Shown: positions 8,581 through 17,459 of the stretch, one piece after another
Position numbering within the stretch: the stretch's first letter is position 1
Layout: every line of letters starts with the position of its first letter
Program-made: the position numbers and the translations under genes
Source: an uncultured Clostridia bacterium
GTDB taxonomy: Bacteria > Bacillota > Clostridia > TANB77 > CAG-508
Direction of reading: 5' to 3'
DNA length: 58,640 bases
Assembly (NCBI GenBank): GCA_948805675.1
Contig: CAQIBN010000010.1
Coordinates: 1-58,640, forward strand
The notes under the pieces: model-generated
Told to the model about the DNA's origin: nothing
The model's database searches: none
The model's input: only the letters and a program-made list of their open reading frames with translations

Positions 8581-9034
8581 CTAATAATTATTCTTTAATG
8601 CTCTTCTAATTTTCATTTCAGCATCTTTTTTTGCAATATCTTCACGTTTATCGTATAATTTTTTTCCTTTTCCAATACCTAATTCTAATTTAACCAAACT
8701 GCCTTTAAAATATAAACTAATAGGAACTAGAGTATACCCTTTTTGATTAATAAGACCGAATTAACTTATTTATTTCTCTTTTATTTAAAAGTAACTTTCT
8801 TTCTCTTAAAGGGTCTTTATTAAAGATATTTCCATGTTCATATGGACTTATATGCATAGAATATACTAAAACTTCGCCATATTTAGTAATGGATGCATAA
8901 CTATCTTTTAAATTTACTTTTCCAGCTCTAATAGATTTTATTTCAGTTCCTGTAAGTACAATACCCGCTTCTAAAGTATCTATTATATTATAATTATGTC
9001 TAGCAGTAGGATTTTTTGCAATTAATTTATTCAT
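8581..9034 (-). CDS. smpB: SsrA-binding protein, reading requires one +1 frameshift
   Basis: SmpB binds tmRNA and helps release ribosomes stalled on broken messages. The N-terminal part (NPTARHNYNIIDTLEAGIVL, then GTEIKSIR and VNLKDSYA) and the C-terminal part (NQKGYTLVPISLYFKG, then GKGKKLYDKRED and a basic tail) are both typical and together give a normal 150 residues. They lie in different frames. At codon 93 the zero frame reads ATT CGG TCT TAT TAA; skipping the C gives ATT GGT CTT ATT AAT, the expected LIGLIN. The site is of the same kind as in uvrB, secA and prfB. If not recoded, the product ends two codons after CGG and lacks the tail that enters the ribosome. Confidence 0.9.
8755..8758 (-). 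other. Candidate +1 recoding site CGGT in smpB
   Basis: In-frame CGG (minus strand, 8758-8756). Skipping C8758 reads GGT as Gly and restores the SmpB frame; the zero frame stops two codons later. Confidence 0.85.
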
Positions 9035-9150
9035 AATATTAAACCTCTTAAAAATAATTTTTAAATATTATATCATAGAAAAATAAATAATGAAATAGTG
9101 ATATATGTTTTTATTAATTAAAACTATGTTATATATTAAAAGTATGTATT

Positions 9151-9279
9151 AAAATCCAATATATACTATTTTAATTTTAGTTAAAACATAATTCATGTTT
9201 ACAAATTATAAAAAAACATGAATTATAGTTTTTTACATTATTAGTTTAAAGAAATTTAAAATAGTATATATTGAATTTT
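9151..9279. repeat. Nested inverted repeat, possible miniature element
   Basis: Outer arms of about 28 bases (9151-9178 and 9252-9279), nearly identical in inverted orientation around AATATATACTATTTTAA, enclose a perfect 13-bp inner stem (9188-9200 with 9214-9226). It encodes nothing. It sits between the start of smpB and the 3' end of the next leftward gene and could be a MITE-like insertion or a double hairpin terminator. Confidence 0.5.
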
Positions 9280-9322
9280 ATAGATTCTGTATACTTTAAG
9301 ATAAACATAATGATAAATTCAA

Positions 9323-9767
9323 CTATTCATCATCATGATTGTTATAACTACTTTGTCTTGTAGAATAATACCAAATTAAAGCAATTATAGCTAAAACAAC
9401 TATACCTACAACTATCCAAGTCCAAGCATTATTTCCCATGTTACCTACAAAACCACCGAGTGGCAGCATCAGCAGATGTTCTAGTAGCTGTGTAACTATC
9501 ATTTGTTCTAGTATTCATATTTCCAGCATTTGTATCTCTATTCATATCATTTACAGTATTTTCTGTAGCATTTCCTACAGTGTTAATACCTGTTCTAACT
9601 GCACCAGTAGCATCTTTAGCAGTGTCTTCTACAACATTTTCAGCACCACCAACAACATTTCTTACATCATTTACTGCATTATTCATTTGATTTGCGAATA
9701 CAGAAGAGAATGAAAAAAGAAAACAAATTGATAATATTAAAGTTAATGATATTACTATTTTCTTCAT
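9323..9767 (-). CDS. Exported protein with C-terminal membrane anchor, needs one +1 frameshift
   Basis: A 147-residue protein: Sec signal peptide (residues 1-25, ending FSSVFA), then an Asn/Thr/Val-rich, repeat-like extracytoplasmic region, then a hydrophobic helix (WTWIVVGIVVLAIIALIWYY) and a short polar tail. The helix lies in another frame: at codon 104 the zero frame reads ACT CGG TGG TTT TGT AGG TAA, while skipping the C gives ACT GGT GGT TTT GTA GGT and runs on through the helix. Without recoding the protein would be secreted without an anchor. Family unknown; the layout matches the next gene (9900). Confidence 0.75.
9455..9458 (-). other. Candidate +1 recoding site CGGT in the exported protein
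   Basis: In-frame CGG (minus strand, 9458-9456). Skipping C9458 reads GGT-GGT and opens the frame that encodes the C-terminal membrane helix; the zero frame stops five codons after CGG. Confidence 0.75.
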
Positions 9768-9849
9768 AAAAACCTCCTTATAAATTTATGACTTAAAAAA
9801 ATCAAGTTCAATATTAGTATTAATTTAAAAATGTAAAATATACATAAAA

Positions 9850-9882
9850 AAAAACTCTATTTTGTAAAAAAATAGAGTTTTT
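9850..9882. terminator. Terminator downstream of the small membrane protein
   Basis: AAAACTCTATTTT and AAAATAGAGTTTT pair around a short loop, with T-runs on both sides. It follows the leftward gene ending at 9900. Confidence 0.65.
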
Positions 9883-9899
9883 AGAAATATATAGAAAAA

Positions 9900-10160
9900 T
9901 TATCTTAAACGTATTAAAATTGCAATAGCTAGAAAAATAATAACAACACCAACTGTAATTAATAAAATATTTAAAATATTTGTAAGTCCAAGATTAGATT
10001 CTGGCATATTATCTAAAGTAGTTACTGTTGTAGTTGATTGAGAACTAGAAGTTGTGCTACTAGTGTTTGTATTTGATGAAGTATTTGTAGCCAAAACATT
10101 ATTTATACAAAAACATAATAATATAAAAATTATTAAAATTACTTTAAAAAATTTTGACAT
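9900..10160 (-). CDS. Small exported Ser/Thr-rich membrane protein
   Basis: An 86-residue protein with an N-terminal signal peptide (about residues 1-24, ending NNVLA), a Ser/Thr/Asn-rich linker (about 25-48), and a C-terminal helix (about 60-84) ending in arginines. The order (signal, low-complexity spacer, C-terminal anchor) is the same as in the gene at 9323, with no obvious homology in the linker. AGGAGGG precedes the ATG. No family recognised; probably cell-surface exposed. Confidence 0.65.
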   Translation of the reverse strand: MSKFFKVILIIFILLCFCINNVLATNTSSNTNTSSTTSSSQSTTTVTTLDNMPESNLGLTNILNILLITVGVVIIFLAIAILIRLR

Positions 10161-10358
10161 TTTTTGCCCTCCTAAATCTATAAACTAATAAATAGTTTTT
10201 ATCTATAGTATGTTAATATAATATCATAATAAAATATGAAAAGTCTAGTAGTTTATTAAAAAACATGAAAAAATGTTATTATATTCTTGTGATTAGAAGT
10301 TAAATAGATTATTATATACATAAATAGATAAATATCTTATATATAGAATGATGATAGT

Positions 10359-10499
10359 TGGAAGGAAATGATGCAAAAGAAATCCTAAAAGTAATTGGCA
10401 ATTATTCAAAAGCATTAGATTTATTAGATGATTATGATCATACAACGTTAGAGAAAATAAATGGAAATATAGATGAAAGAAATTTAGGAGGAATATAAA
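10359..10499 (+). pseudogene. C-terminal remnant, RhuM/Fic-associated type
   Basis: An open stretch reading NDAKEILKVIGNYSKALDLL, then DDYDHTTLEK and a short tail up to the ATG of the next gene. This resembles the C-terminal end of RhuM- or Fic-type proteins often carried on islands. It has only a possible TTG start, with in-frame stops directly upstream, so it is probably the remnant of a larger lost gene. The match is from memory of the family and is tentative. Confidence 0.35.
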
Positions 10500-11147
10500 A
10501 TGAGTTATGAATATATTTTTTTTGATTTTGATGGTACACTAGTTAATACTGTAGAAGGAACGGCAAAATCAGCCCAATATGCACTTAATCAATTATCTAT
10601 AAATACAGATAATATAGAAAATCTAGGAAAAATTTTTTGTGGACCACCACTAAAAGAATCTTTCTCAAAATTCTTAACAAATGAAGATGATATAAAAAGA
10701 GCAATTGAACTATATAAAAGTTATCAAGCTGAAAATACAATTGAACTTTCTAAAATATATGATGGAATAAAAGAATTATTAGAAAGATTAAAGGACAAAG
10801 GGAAGAGTCTAAATGTTGTTACTTTAAAATCAAGAGAGACTACAATAAAGATTTTAAAATTTTTAGGAATAGACCAATATTTTGACAATATTATAGGTAT
10901 GTGTATTAAGTTCCCAAACCAAAATAAAAGAGAAATGTTAAAATATGTAACACAAGAAATTGATTCAAATAAAGCAATAATGATAGGCGATAGAAAAAGT
11001 GATATTGAGGCAGGAAATTATTGTGAGATAGATACAATAGCTGTTTTATATGGAATGGATTCTTTTGAAATATTGTCAACAGTAAACCCTACTTTTCTTG
11101 CAAAAAATACAAATGAAATATACAAGATTATATGCCAAGAAAAGTAA
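10500..11147 (+). CDS. HAD-family phosphatase (Gph/PpaX-like)
   Basis: A 215-residue hydrolase of the haloacid dehalogenase superfamily with motif I DFDGTLVNT (nucleophile Asp9 and the second Asp), a helical cap, motif II near TLKSRET, and motif III/IV IGDRKSDIEAG near residue 163. Related enzymes remove phosphate from phosphoglycolate, pyrophosphate or sugar phosphates; substrate not predictable. GGAGGAATATAAA lies before ATG 10500, overlapping the stop of the upstream remnant. Confidence 0.85.
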   Translation: MSYEYIFFDFDGTLVNTVEGTAKSAQYALNQLSINTDNIENLGKIFCGPPLKESFSKFLTNEDDIKRAIELYKSYQAENTIELSKIYDGIKELLERLKDKGKSLNVVTLKSRETTIKILKFLGIDQYFDNIIGMCIKFPNQNKREMLKYVTQEIDSNKAIMIGDRKSDIEAGNYCEIDTIAVLYGMDSFEILSTVNPTFLAKNTNEIYKIICQEK

Positions 11148-11190
11148 GACAATAATAGGCAAGAATTAAAATATAAAGTTTGTGACAGCA

Positions 11191-11272
11191 TTCGTGTAAT
11201 TGACATTTATGTTTACTAAAAAACGAAAAAAAGCGAACAAATTACACGAATTTGTTTGGTATATTACACGAA
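11191..11272. repeat. Three ATTACACGAA motifs upstream of uvrB
   Basis: TTCGTGTAAT (11191-11200), ATTACACGAA (11241-11250) and ATTACACGAA (11263-11272): one inverted and one direct copy relative to the middle one. They lie between the HAD gene and the uvrB start and could be a hairpin plus an operator. The usual Gram-positive LexA box was not found. Confidence 0.5.
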
Positions 11273-11319
11273 ATTTTAGGTTGATAATAGTCATAATAAA
11301 AATATAAAGGAGGCAAAAA

Positions 11320-13277
11320 ATGTTTAAATTACACTCAGAATACAAGCCAACAGGAGACCAACCAAAAGCAATAGAATATTTAAGTAAAGGAATAATGGAA
11401 GGTAAGAAATTCCAGACACTTCTAGGAGTTACAGGCTCACGGAAAAACTTTTACAATGGCAAATATAATACAAAAAGTGCAAAAACCAACACTTATTTTA
11501 GCACATAATAAGACCTTAGCAGGACAACTTTATAGTGAGTTCAAAGAGTTCTTTCCAGAGAATAACGTTGAATACTTCGTTAGTTATTACGATTATTATC
11601 AACCAGAAAGCTATTTACCCGCTTCTGACACATATATAGAAAAAGATTCATCTATAAATGACGAAATAGATAAACTACGTCATTCTGCAACAGCTTCACT
11701 TTTTGAAACAAAAGATGTAATTATAGTAGCATCTGTATCATGTATATATGGACTTCGGAGACCCTATCGATTATGAACATATGATTGTATCATTAAGACC
11801 AGGAATGAAAAAAGAAAGAAATGAAGTATTAAAAAAGCTAATTACTATGCAATATACAAGAAATGAATTAGATTTTAAACGTGGTACATTTAGAGCAAAA
11901 GGAGATATAGTAGAAATATATCCATCAGACCAAAATGAATCTGCAATTAGGGTAGAGTTCTGGGATGATGAAATAGAAAAGATATCAGAAATAAATCCAT
12001 TAACAGGAAAAGTTATAGCTACAAGAACTCATGTTATGATATTTCCAAATTCACACTATGTAACAACAAGTGATAAAATGGAAAGAGCAATAAACACAAT
12101 AGAAGCGGAATTAGAGGAAAGAATAAAGTATTTTAAAGACAATAATAAACTAATTGAAGCACAAAGAATAGAAGAAAGAACAAATTTTGATATAGAAATG
12201 ATGAAAGAGACAGGCTTTTGTCAAGGAATAGAAAATTATTCAAGACATATTAGTGGTAGAGAAAAGGGAAGTCCACCATTTACATTATTCGATTATTTTC
12301 CAGATGATTTTTTATTACTAATAGATGAATCTCATGCAACAATACCACAAGTAAGAGCTATGTATAATGGTGATAAGGCAAGAAAAGAATCATTAGTAAA
12401 TTATGGATTTAGACTTCCATCTGCATTTGATAATAGACCTCTTAAATTTGATGAATTTGAACAAAGAATAAACCAAGTGGTTTTTGTTAGTGCAACACCA
12501 GCAGATTATGAAAAAGACCATTCTAAAAGTAATGTAGTAGAACAAATTATAAGACCAACTGGACTTTTAGATCCAAAGATAGAAGTAAAACCAGTTACAA
12601 ATCAAGTAGACGATTTAATAGAACAAATAAGAGAAAGAGTAGAAAAGAAAGAAAGAGTATTAGTAACAACACTTACTAAAAAAATGGCAGAAGATTTAAC
12701 TTCCTATCTTGCAAGTCTTGATATAAAAGTAAGATATATGCATTCTGAAATAAAGGCATTAGAAAGAATGGAAATTATAAGGGATTTAAGATTAGGTGAG
12801 TTTGATGTATTAGTAGGAATAAACCTTTTAAGAGAAGGTTTAGATATTCCAGAAGTATCTTTAGTTGCAATACTAGATGCAGATAAAGAAGGATTCTTAC
12901 GTTCAGAAAGAAGTTTAATACAAACAATTGGTCGTGCTGCTAGAAATACAGAAGGAAAAGTTATAATGTATGCAGATGAATTAACAGATAGTATGGAAAA
13001 AGCAATAAGTGAAACAAATCGTAGACGTAAAATACAAATGGAATATAATAAAGAACATGGAATTACACCACAAACTATTAAAAAATCTGTAAGAGAAGTA
13101 ATAAAAGCAAGTATTATAGAAGATATGAAAACAGAATATAAGATAGAAAAAGATATAGATATTAAAGAATTGATTTCTAAATTAACAGATGAAATGTTAG
13201 CACATGCCGCTTCTATGGAATTTGAAAAAGCTGCAGAATTAAGAGATAAGATAAAAGAGTTAGAGAGGACTTTGTAA
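11320..13277 (+). CDS. uvrB: Excinuclease ABC subunit B, reading requires two +1 frameshifts
   Basis: UvrB verifies damage and loads UvrC in nucleotide excision repair. The joined product is 651 residues, normal for the family, with YKPTGDQPKAIEYL, Walker A GVTGSGKTFTMAN, the beta-hairpin region, helicase motifs (LIDESHATIPQ, VFVSATPADYE, GINLLREGLDIPE, QTIGRAARN) and a C-terminal UVR motif. Two in-frame CGG codons break it. At 11440 TCA CGG AAA becomes TCA-GGA-AAA-ACT on skipping C, restoring the Walker A glycine; at 11756 CTT CGG AGA becomes CTT-GGA-GAC, restoring YGLGDPIDYEHM. Without recoding there is no P-loop. All other parts are intact, so decay is unlikely. Confidence 0.93.
11440..11443 (+). 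other. Candidate +1 recoding site CGGA in uvrB, site 1
   Basis: In-frame CGG at codon 41. Skipping C11440 reads GGA as the second glycine of Walker A (GSGKT). The zero frame stops about 22 codons later. Confidence 0.9.
11756..11759 (+). other. Candidate +1 recoding site CGGA in uvrB, site 2
   Basis: In-frame CGG in the frame set by the first shift. Skipping C11756 restores the conserved YGLGDP; the zero frame stops six codons after CGG. Confidence 0.9.
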
Positions 13278-13327
13278 AAGCTTAATATAATAAAACAAAA
13301 ACAATAACTGTGAAGAACGGTTTCAAT

Positions 13328-13356
13328 TTGACTATATTCATATTTTGTGTTATCGT
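13328..13356 (+). promoter_or_regulatory. Promoter of the zinc-ribbon cassette
   Basis: TTGACT (13328-13333), a 17-base spacer and TATCGT (13351-13356) with a TG just upstream as in extended -10 promoters. Confidence 0.55.
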
Positions 13357-13391
13357 AGTGTAATACTCTAAAAATTTAGGAGGATTTATTT

Positions 13392-13613
13392 ATGGTGAAC
13401 ACACAAAAACAACCAAGGGCAGAGAAGTTTCGAGCTAAGCAGGAAGCTATCTTGGAACAGTGTAAAATCTGCCGAAGCCAAAACCGTCATTTTCCGCCAA
13501 CAACGGAAAGATGTTATCATTGTCATAATGGACAACGCATGAGATATCTGGAGAATGAGTATTCGGATGTAACTGGATGGTCTCATGAACAGTGGCAGGA
13601 ACAGAAACCATAA
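13392..13613 (+). CDS. Small two-CxxC protein (stand-alone cassette)
   Basis: A 73-residue charged protein with two Cys pairs, CKIC (about 26-29) and CYHC (about 42-45), probably one zinc-binding knuckle, followed by an aromatic C-terminal half (YLENEYSDVTGWSHEQW). Family not recognised. GGAGG precedes ATG 13392. Codon use (GCC, CGA, CAG, CCG, GGC) contrasts with uvrB and uvrA on either side. It has its own promoter and terminator, like the genes at 1761 and 57137. Confidence 0.65.
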   Translation: MVNTQKQPRAEKFRAKQEAILEQCKICRSQNRHFPPTTERCYHCHNGQRMRYLENEYSDVTGWSHEQWQEQKP

Positions 13614-13641
13614 AGTCCCACAGAGATTTATCTCTAACTAT

Positions 13642-13688
13642 GAGTGCATATATGATTTGCGTTGCAAAACATTCATGTACTCTTTTTA
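13642..13688 (+). terminator. Terminator of the zinc-ribbon cassette
   Basis: GAGTGCATATATG pairs imperfectly with CATTCATGTACTC, followed by TTTTT. Confidence 0.5.
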
Positions 13689-13909
13689 TGTTTTATAAAT
13701 ACTTTTTAATAAACATAAATTAAATCGTAACAAGAGTATATAATAAGATATGTGGTAGGTAAATTAAAAGCACGAAAAAATCTTTTATTAATATAAAACA
13801 AATTTCATAAATATTTAGTTAATAAATACTTATAAATCAATGTGATATACTTTTTAAAAATAAACTGTATAGTTATTATTATAAAATAAAAAAGAAATAA
13901 AACAAACTC

Positions 13910-13938
13910 TTGTTTTGCTATAAAAAATATAGTATAAT
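13910..13938 (+). promoter_or_regulatory. Promoter of uvrA
   Basis: TTGTTT (13910-13915), a 17-base spacer and a perfect TATAAT (13933-13938), 34 bases before the uvrA start. Confidence 0.7.
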
Positions 13939-13971
13939 AAAAAAGCAAAAAGTAAATTAGGGGGCATATAT

Positions 13972-16800
13972 ATGAATAATAAAATTATAATAAAAGGAGC
14001 AAAAGAGCATAACTTAAAAGACATAAATTTAGAAATACCAAAGAATAAACTAGTTGTTGTTACAGGTCTTTCTGGTTCTGGTAAATCATCACTTGCATTT
14101 GATACATTATATGCAGAAGGTCAAAGAAGATATGTGGAAAGCCTTTCTTCATATGCACGTCAATTTTTAGGATTAATGGAAAAACCAAATGTAGAATCTA
14201 TAGATGGGTTATCACCAGCAATTTCAATAGATCAAAAAACAACTTCAAAAAATCCACGTTCTACAGTAGGAACAGTAACAGAAATATATGATTATATTCG
14301 TTTATTATATGCACGAATAGGTGTTCCGTATTGTCCTACTTGTGGTAAAAAAATAGAAAAACAATCAATAGACCAAATACTAGATAGCATAATGAGTTTA
14401 GAAGCGGGAAGCAAAATACAAATATTAGCACCTGTTATAAGAGGAAGAAAAGGAGAATATGTAAAGCTTTTAGAAAAATATCAAAAAGAAGGTTTTGTAC
14501 GTGCAATAATAGATGGAGACTTAGTAGAACTTTCTGACGATTTAGAAATAGATAGAAAGAAAAAGCATAACATAGACATAGTAGTAGATAGACTAGTTAT
14601 AAAAGAAGGCATTAGAAGCAGACTTGCAGAATCTGTAGAAGTAGCATTAAAAAATGCAGATGGATTAGTAAAAATAGATGTTGTAGGAAAAGAAGAACTT
14701 TTGTTTAGTGAAAATTATGCATGTCCAGATTGTGGTTTTAGTTTTCCAGAATTAACACCTAGCATGTTTTCTTTTAATAATCCATTTGGAGCATGTCCTA
14801 GCTGTACAGGTATAGGTTTTTTAATGAAGATAGATGAAGATTTAATAATTCCAGATAAAAATAAAACTTTATATGATGGTGTTAAAGCTTTTGGTGCAAG
14901 TACCATGAAAAAAGGCGACACTATGGCAAAAATGTATTTTGAAAGTATAGCTAAACATTATAATGTAGATATCTCAAAACCTATTAATAAGCTTCCTCGT
15001 GAGTTTTTAGATAAAATATTATATGGTACAGGTGATGAAAAAATAGATTTCGAATATGTATCTCCAGCAGGTACAAGAAAATATACAGCTCCATTTGAGG
15101 GAGTTATTCCTACACTTACTAGACGTCATAATGAAACAAAATCTCAAGGTATGCGTGATTTTTATGAAATGTATATGAGTAATTCTGATTGTGACCATTG
15201 TCATGGGGCAAGACTAAAAGAAGAAGTATTAGCTGTTAAAGTAGGAGATAAAAATATTAATGAATTAACAAATATGCCTATTAACAAAATAAAAGATTAT
15301 ATTAACAGTTTAAAATTAACTAAAACAGAAAGTATGATATCAGAACAAATACTAAAAGAAATGAATAAAAGACTTCAATTTTTAATGGATGTGGGCCTTG
15401 AGTATTTAACATTATCTAGAAGTGCTGGAACATTATCTGGAGGAGAAGCACAACGTATTCGTTTAGCTACTCAGATTGGTTCTGGATTATCTGGTGTACT
15501 ATATATATTAGATGAACCAAGTATAGGATTACATCAAAGAGATAATGATAAGTTACTAGCAACTTTAAAAAAATTAAGAGATTTAGGAAATACACTTATA
15601 GTAGTAGAACATGATGAAGATACAATGTATGCTGCAGACCAAATTATAGATATAGGACCAGGTGCAGGTGTACATGGAGGAAATGTAATGGCACAAGGAA
15701 CTGCTGAAGAAATTAAATTAATTAAAGGTTCTATTACAGGTGAATATTTAAGTGGTAGAAAACAAATAGAAGTTCCAAAGAAAAGAAGAAAACCAGTAAA
15801 AGGAAAATCTATAGAAATAATAGGTGCAAAAGAAAATAATTTAAAAAACATTAATGTTAAATTTCCACTAGGATTATTTACATGTGTTACAGGAGTATCT
15901 GGTTCAGGTAAGAGTACACTTGTAAATGAAATATTATATAAAACAATTGCAAAAGAAATAAATAAATCAAATGAAAAACCTGGTCAGTGTAAAACTATAA
16001 AGGGTATAGAAAATATAGATAAAATTATAAATATAGACCAATCACCAATTGGGAGAACACCACGTTCTAACCCTGCTACTTATACAGGTGTATTCGATAT
16101 AATTCGTGATATTTTTGCAGGAACTAATGAAGCTAAAATGAGAGGATATCAAAAAGGAAGATTTAGCTTTAATGTACCAGGAGGAAGATGTGAAAGTTGT
16201 TCTGGTGATGGACTCCTAAAAATAGAAATGCATTTTTTACCAGATATTTATGTACCATGTGAAGTATGCAATGGTAAAAGATATAATCATGAAACTTTAG
16301 AAGTAAAATATAAAGGAAAAACTATAGCAGATGTATTAGATATGACTGTAGAAGAATCTTTAGTATTTTTCGAAAATATCCCTAAGATAAAACAAAAGAT
16401 TCAAACATTATATGATGTAGGACTTGGCTATATAAAGCTAGGACAACCATCTACAACATTATCTGGAGGAGAAGCACAACGTGTGAAACTTGCCACAGAA
16501 CTTTCTAAAAGAGCAACTGGTAAAACATTATATATATTAGATGAACCAACAACAGGTCTTCATATTGCAGATGTTCACAAATTAGTAAACATATTACAAA
16601 GACTTGTAGACACTGGTAATAGCATCATTGTAATAGAACACAATTTAGATTTAATAAAAACATGTGACCATATTATAGACCTAGGACCAGAAGGAGGAGA
16701 TGGGGGAGGAGAAGTAATAGGTATTGGTACCCCAGAACAAATTGTTAAAAATGAGAAGAGTTATACAGGGAAGTTTTTGAAGAAATATTTAGAAAAATAG
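13972..16800 (+). CDS. uvrA: Excinuclease ABC subunit A
   Basis: Damage-recognition ATPase of nucleotide excision repair, 942 residues as usual. Two ABC modules: Walker A GLSGSGKSS near residue 33 and GVSGSGKST near 642, with signature LSGGEAQRIRLA and LSGGEAQRVKLA. Zinc-binding cysteines appear in YCPTCGKK, ACPDCGF, ACPSCTG and CESCSGDG. It reads through in one frame with no CGG codon, unlike its partner uvrB. GGGGGC lies before ATG 13972. It lies after uvrB but is separated from it by the cassette at 13392. Confidence 0.98.
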   Translation: MNNKIIIKGAKEHNLKDINLEIPKNKLVVVTGLSGSGKSSLAFDTLYAEGQRRYVESLSSYARQFLGLMEKPNVESIDGLSPAISIDQKTTSKNPRSTVGTVTEIYDYIRLLYARIGVPYCPTCGKKIEKQSIDQILDSIMSLEAGSKIQILAPVIRGRKGEYVKLLEKYQKEGFVRAIIDGDLVELSDDLEIDRKKKHNIDIVVDRLVIKEGIRSRLAESVEVALKNADGLVKIDVVGKEELLFSENYACPDCGFSFPELTPSMFSFNNPFGACPSCTGIGFLMKIDEDLIIPDKNKTLYDGVKAFGASTMKKGDTMAKMYFESIAKHYNVDISKPINKLPREFLDKILYGTGDEKIDFEYVSPAGTRKYTAPFEGVIPTLTRRHNETKSQGMRDFYEMYMSNSDCDHCHGARLKEEVLAVKVGDKNINELTNMPINKIKDYINSLKLTKTESMISEQILKEMNKRLQFLMDVGLEYLTLSRSAGTLSGGEAQRIRLATQIGSGLSGVLYILDEPSIGLHQRDNDKLLATLKKLRDLGNTLIVVEHDEDTMYAADQIIDIGPGAGVHGGNVMAQGTAEEIKLIKGSITGEYLSGRKQIEVPKKRRKPVKGKSIEIIGAKENNLKNINVKFPLGLFTCVTGVSGSGKSTLVNEILYKTIAKEINKSNEKPGQCKTIKGIENIDKIINIDQSPIGRTPRSNPATYTGVFDIIRDIFAGTNEAKMRGYQKGRFSFNVPGGRCESCSGDGLLKIEMHFLPDIYVPCEVCNGKRYNHETLEVKYKGKTIADVLDMTVEESLVFFENIPKIKQKIQTLYDVGLGYIKLGQPSTTLSGGEAQRVKLATELSKRATGKTLYILDEPTTGLHIADVHKLVNILQRLVDTGNSIIVIEHNLDLIKTCDHIIDLGPEGGDGGGEVIGIGTPEQIVKNEKSYTGKFLKKYLEK

Positions 16801-16806
16801 AAGCGG

Positions 16807-16833
16807 TGGACAAGGGGACGGTTCTCTTGTCCA
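16807..16833. repeat. REP-like palindromic repeat, copy 1
   Basis: A 27-base imperfect palindrome opening TGGACAAGGGG and closing CTCTTGTCCA, just after uvrA. The exact reverse complement occurs at 17069-17095. Sequences of this type are dispersed in many Firmicutes and resemble REP elements mobilised by Y1 transposases; that link is from general knowledge. Confidence 0.75.
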
Positions 16834-17068
16834 TTTTGTGTGGAGATAAAATCATAAAAAAATTTTTGTTGTGTATATTTAAGTGATTTCAATAGTTGCA
16901 TAGTTTTTTGATAGTGAAAATTTGCTGTAAAAAATTTATATAACTATTAATACAAGCGTATTATACAATTTTGAAAAATAATTTTATCCTGTTTTTGTGT
17001 TATATTAGAAGTTTCTAAAAGTACAATAAGTAATTATGAAAAAAGATAAAGATTTTGAAATAGAAAAA
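16834..17068. other. Spacer between the paired REP-like repeats
   Basis: About 235 bases of AT-rich DNA with no ORF, bounded by two exact inverted copies of the 27-base repeat. Together they could fold into a large stem-loop. Confidence 0.5.
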
Positions 17069-17095
17069 TGGACAAGAGAACCGTCCCCTTGTCCA
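17069..17095. repeat. REP-like palindromic repeat, copy 2 (inverted)
   Basis: Exact reverse complement of 16807-16833. It lies directly after the 3' end of the leftward Asn-rich ORF and may serve as its terminator. Confidence 0.75.
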
Positions 17096-17101
17096 TTAAA
17101 A

Positions 17102-17197
17102 TTAATCACAGTTTTTATTATTTTTTTGGCTATTATTTTTATTGTTGTTCTTGTTGTTATTTCTGTTTTGGTTGTTTTGATTATTTTTTTCTGACAT
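17102..17197 (-). CDS. Small Asn-rich protein
   Basis: A 31-residue ORF (MSEKNNQNNQNRNNNKNNN and a similar tail ending KNCD) preceded by GGAGGTG at a good distance. About half the residues are asparagine, with many lysines and glutamines. Small Asn/Gln-rich proteins of this size are known among clostridial spore-associated proteins, but no specific family is assigned. Its 3' end abuts the REP-like repeat. Confidence 0.55.
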   Translation of the reverse strand: MSEKNNQNNQNRNNNKNNNKNNSQKNNKNCD

Positions 17198-17459
17198 AAT
17201 CTTACACCTCCATTCGTGATATTAATATTGTGAACCAAATTTTAAAAAATATACAGAAAAATTTACAGTTGTTAAAATTAATATTTTGATATATAATACT
17301 AGAAATGTTAACTAATAAAAAATAATAACATATTATACTATAAACAAAATTTTTTGAAATTAATAAACAAAGAATTACATTTTCAAATGTTTTAACCAGA
17401 TTAAATGTCAAAAATGTTTGGGTTTGTTTAAAAGAAAAAACTTTTGGAGGGAATAAAAA

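Larger units (their letters stand above)
13614..13971. other. Gap between the cassette and uvrA
   Basis: Holds the cassette terminator (13642-13688) and the uvrA promoter (13910-13938); the rest is AT-rich without an ORF. Confidence 0.5.
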
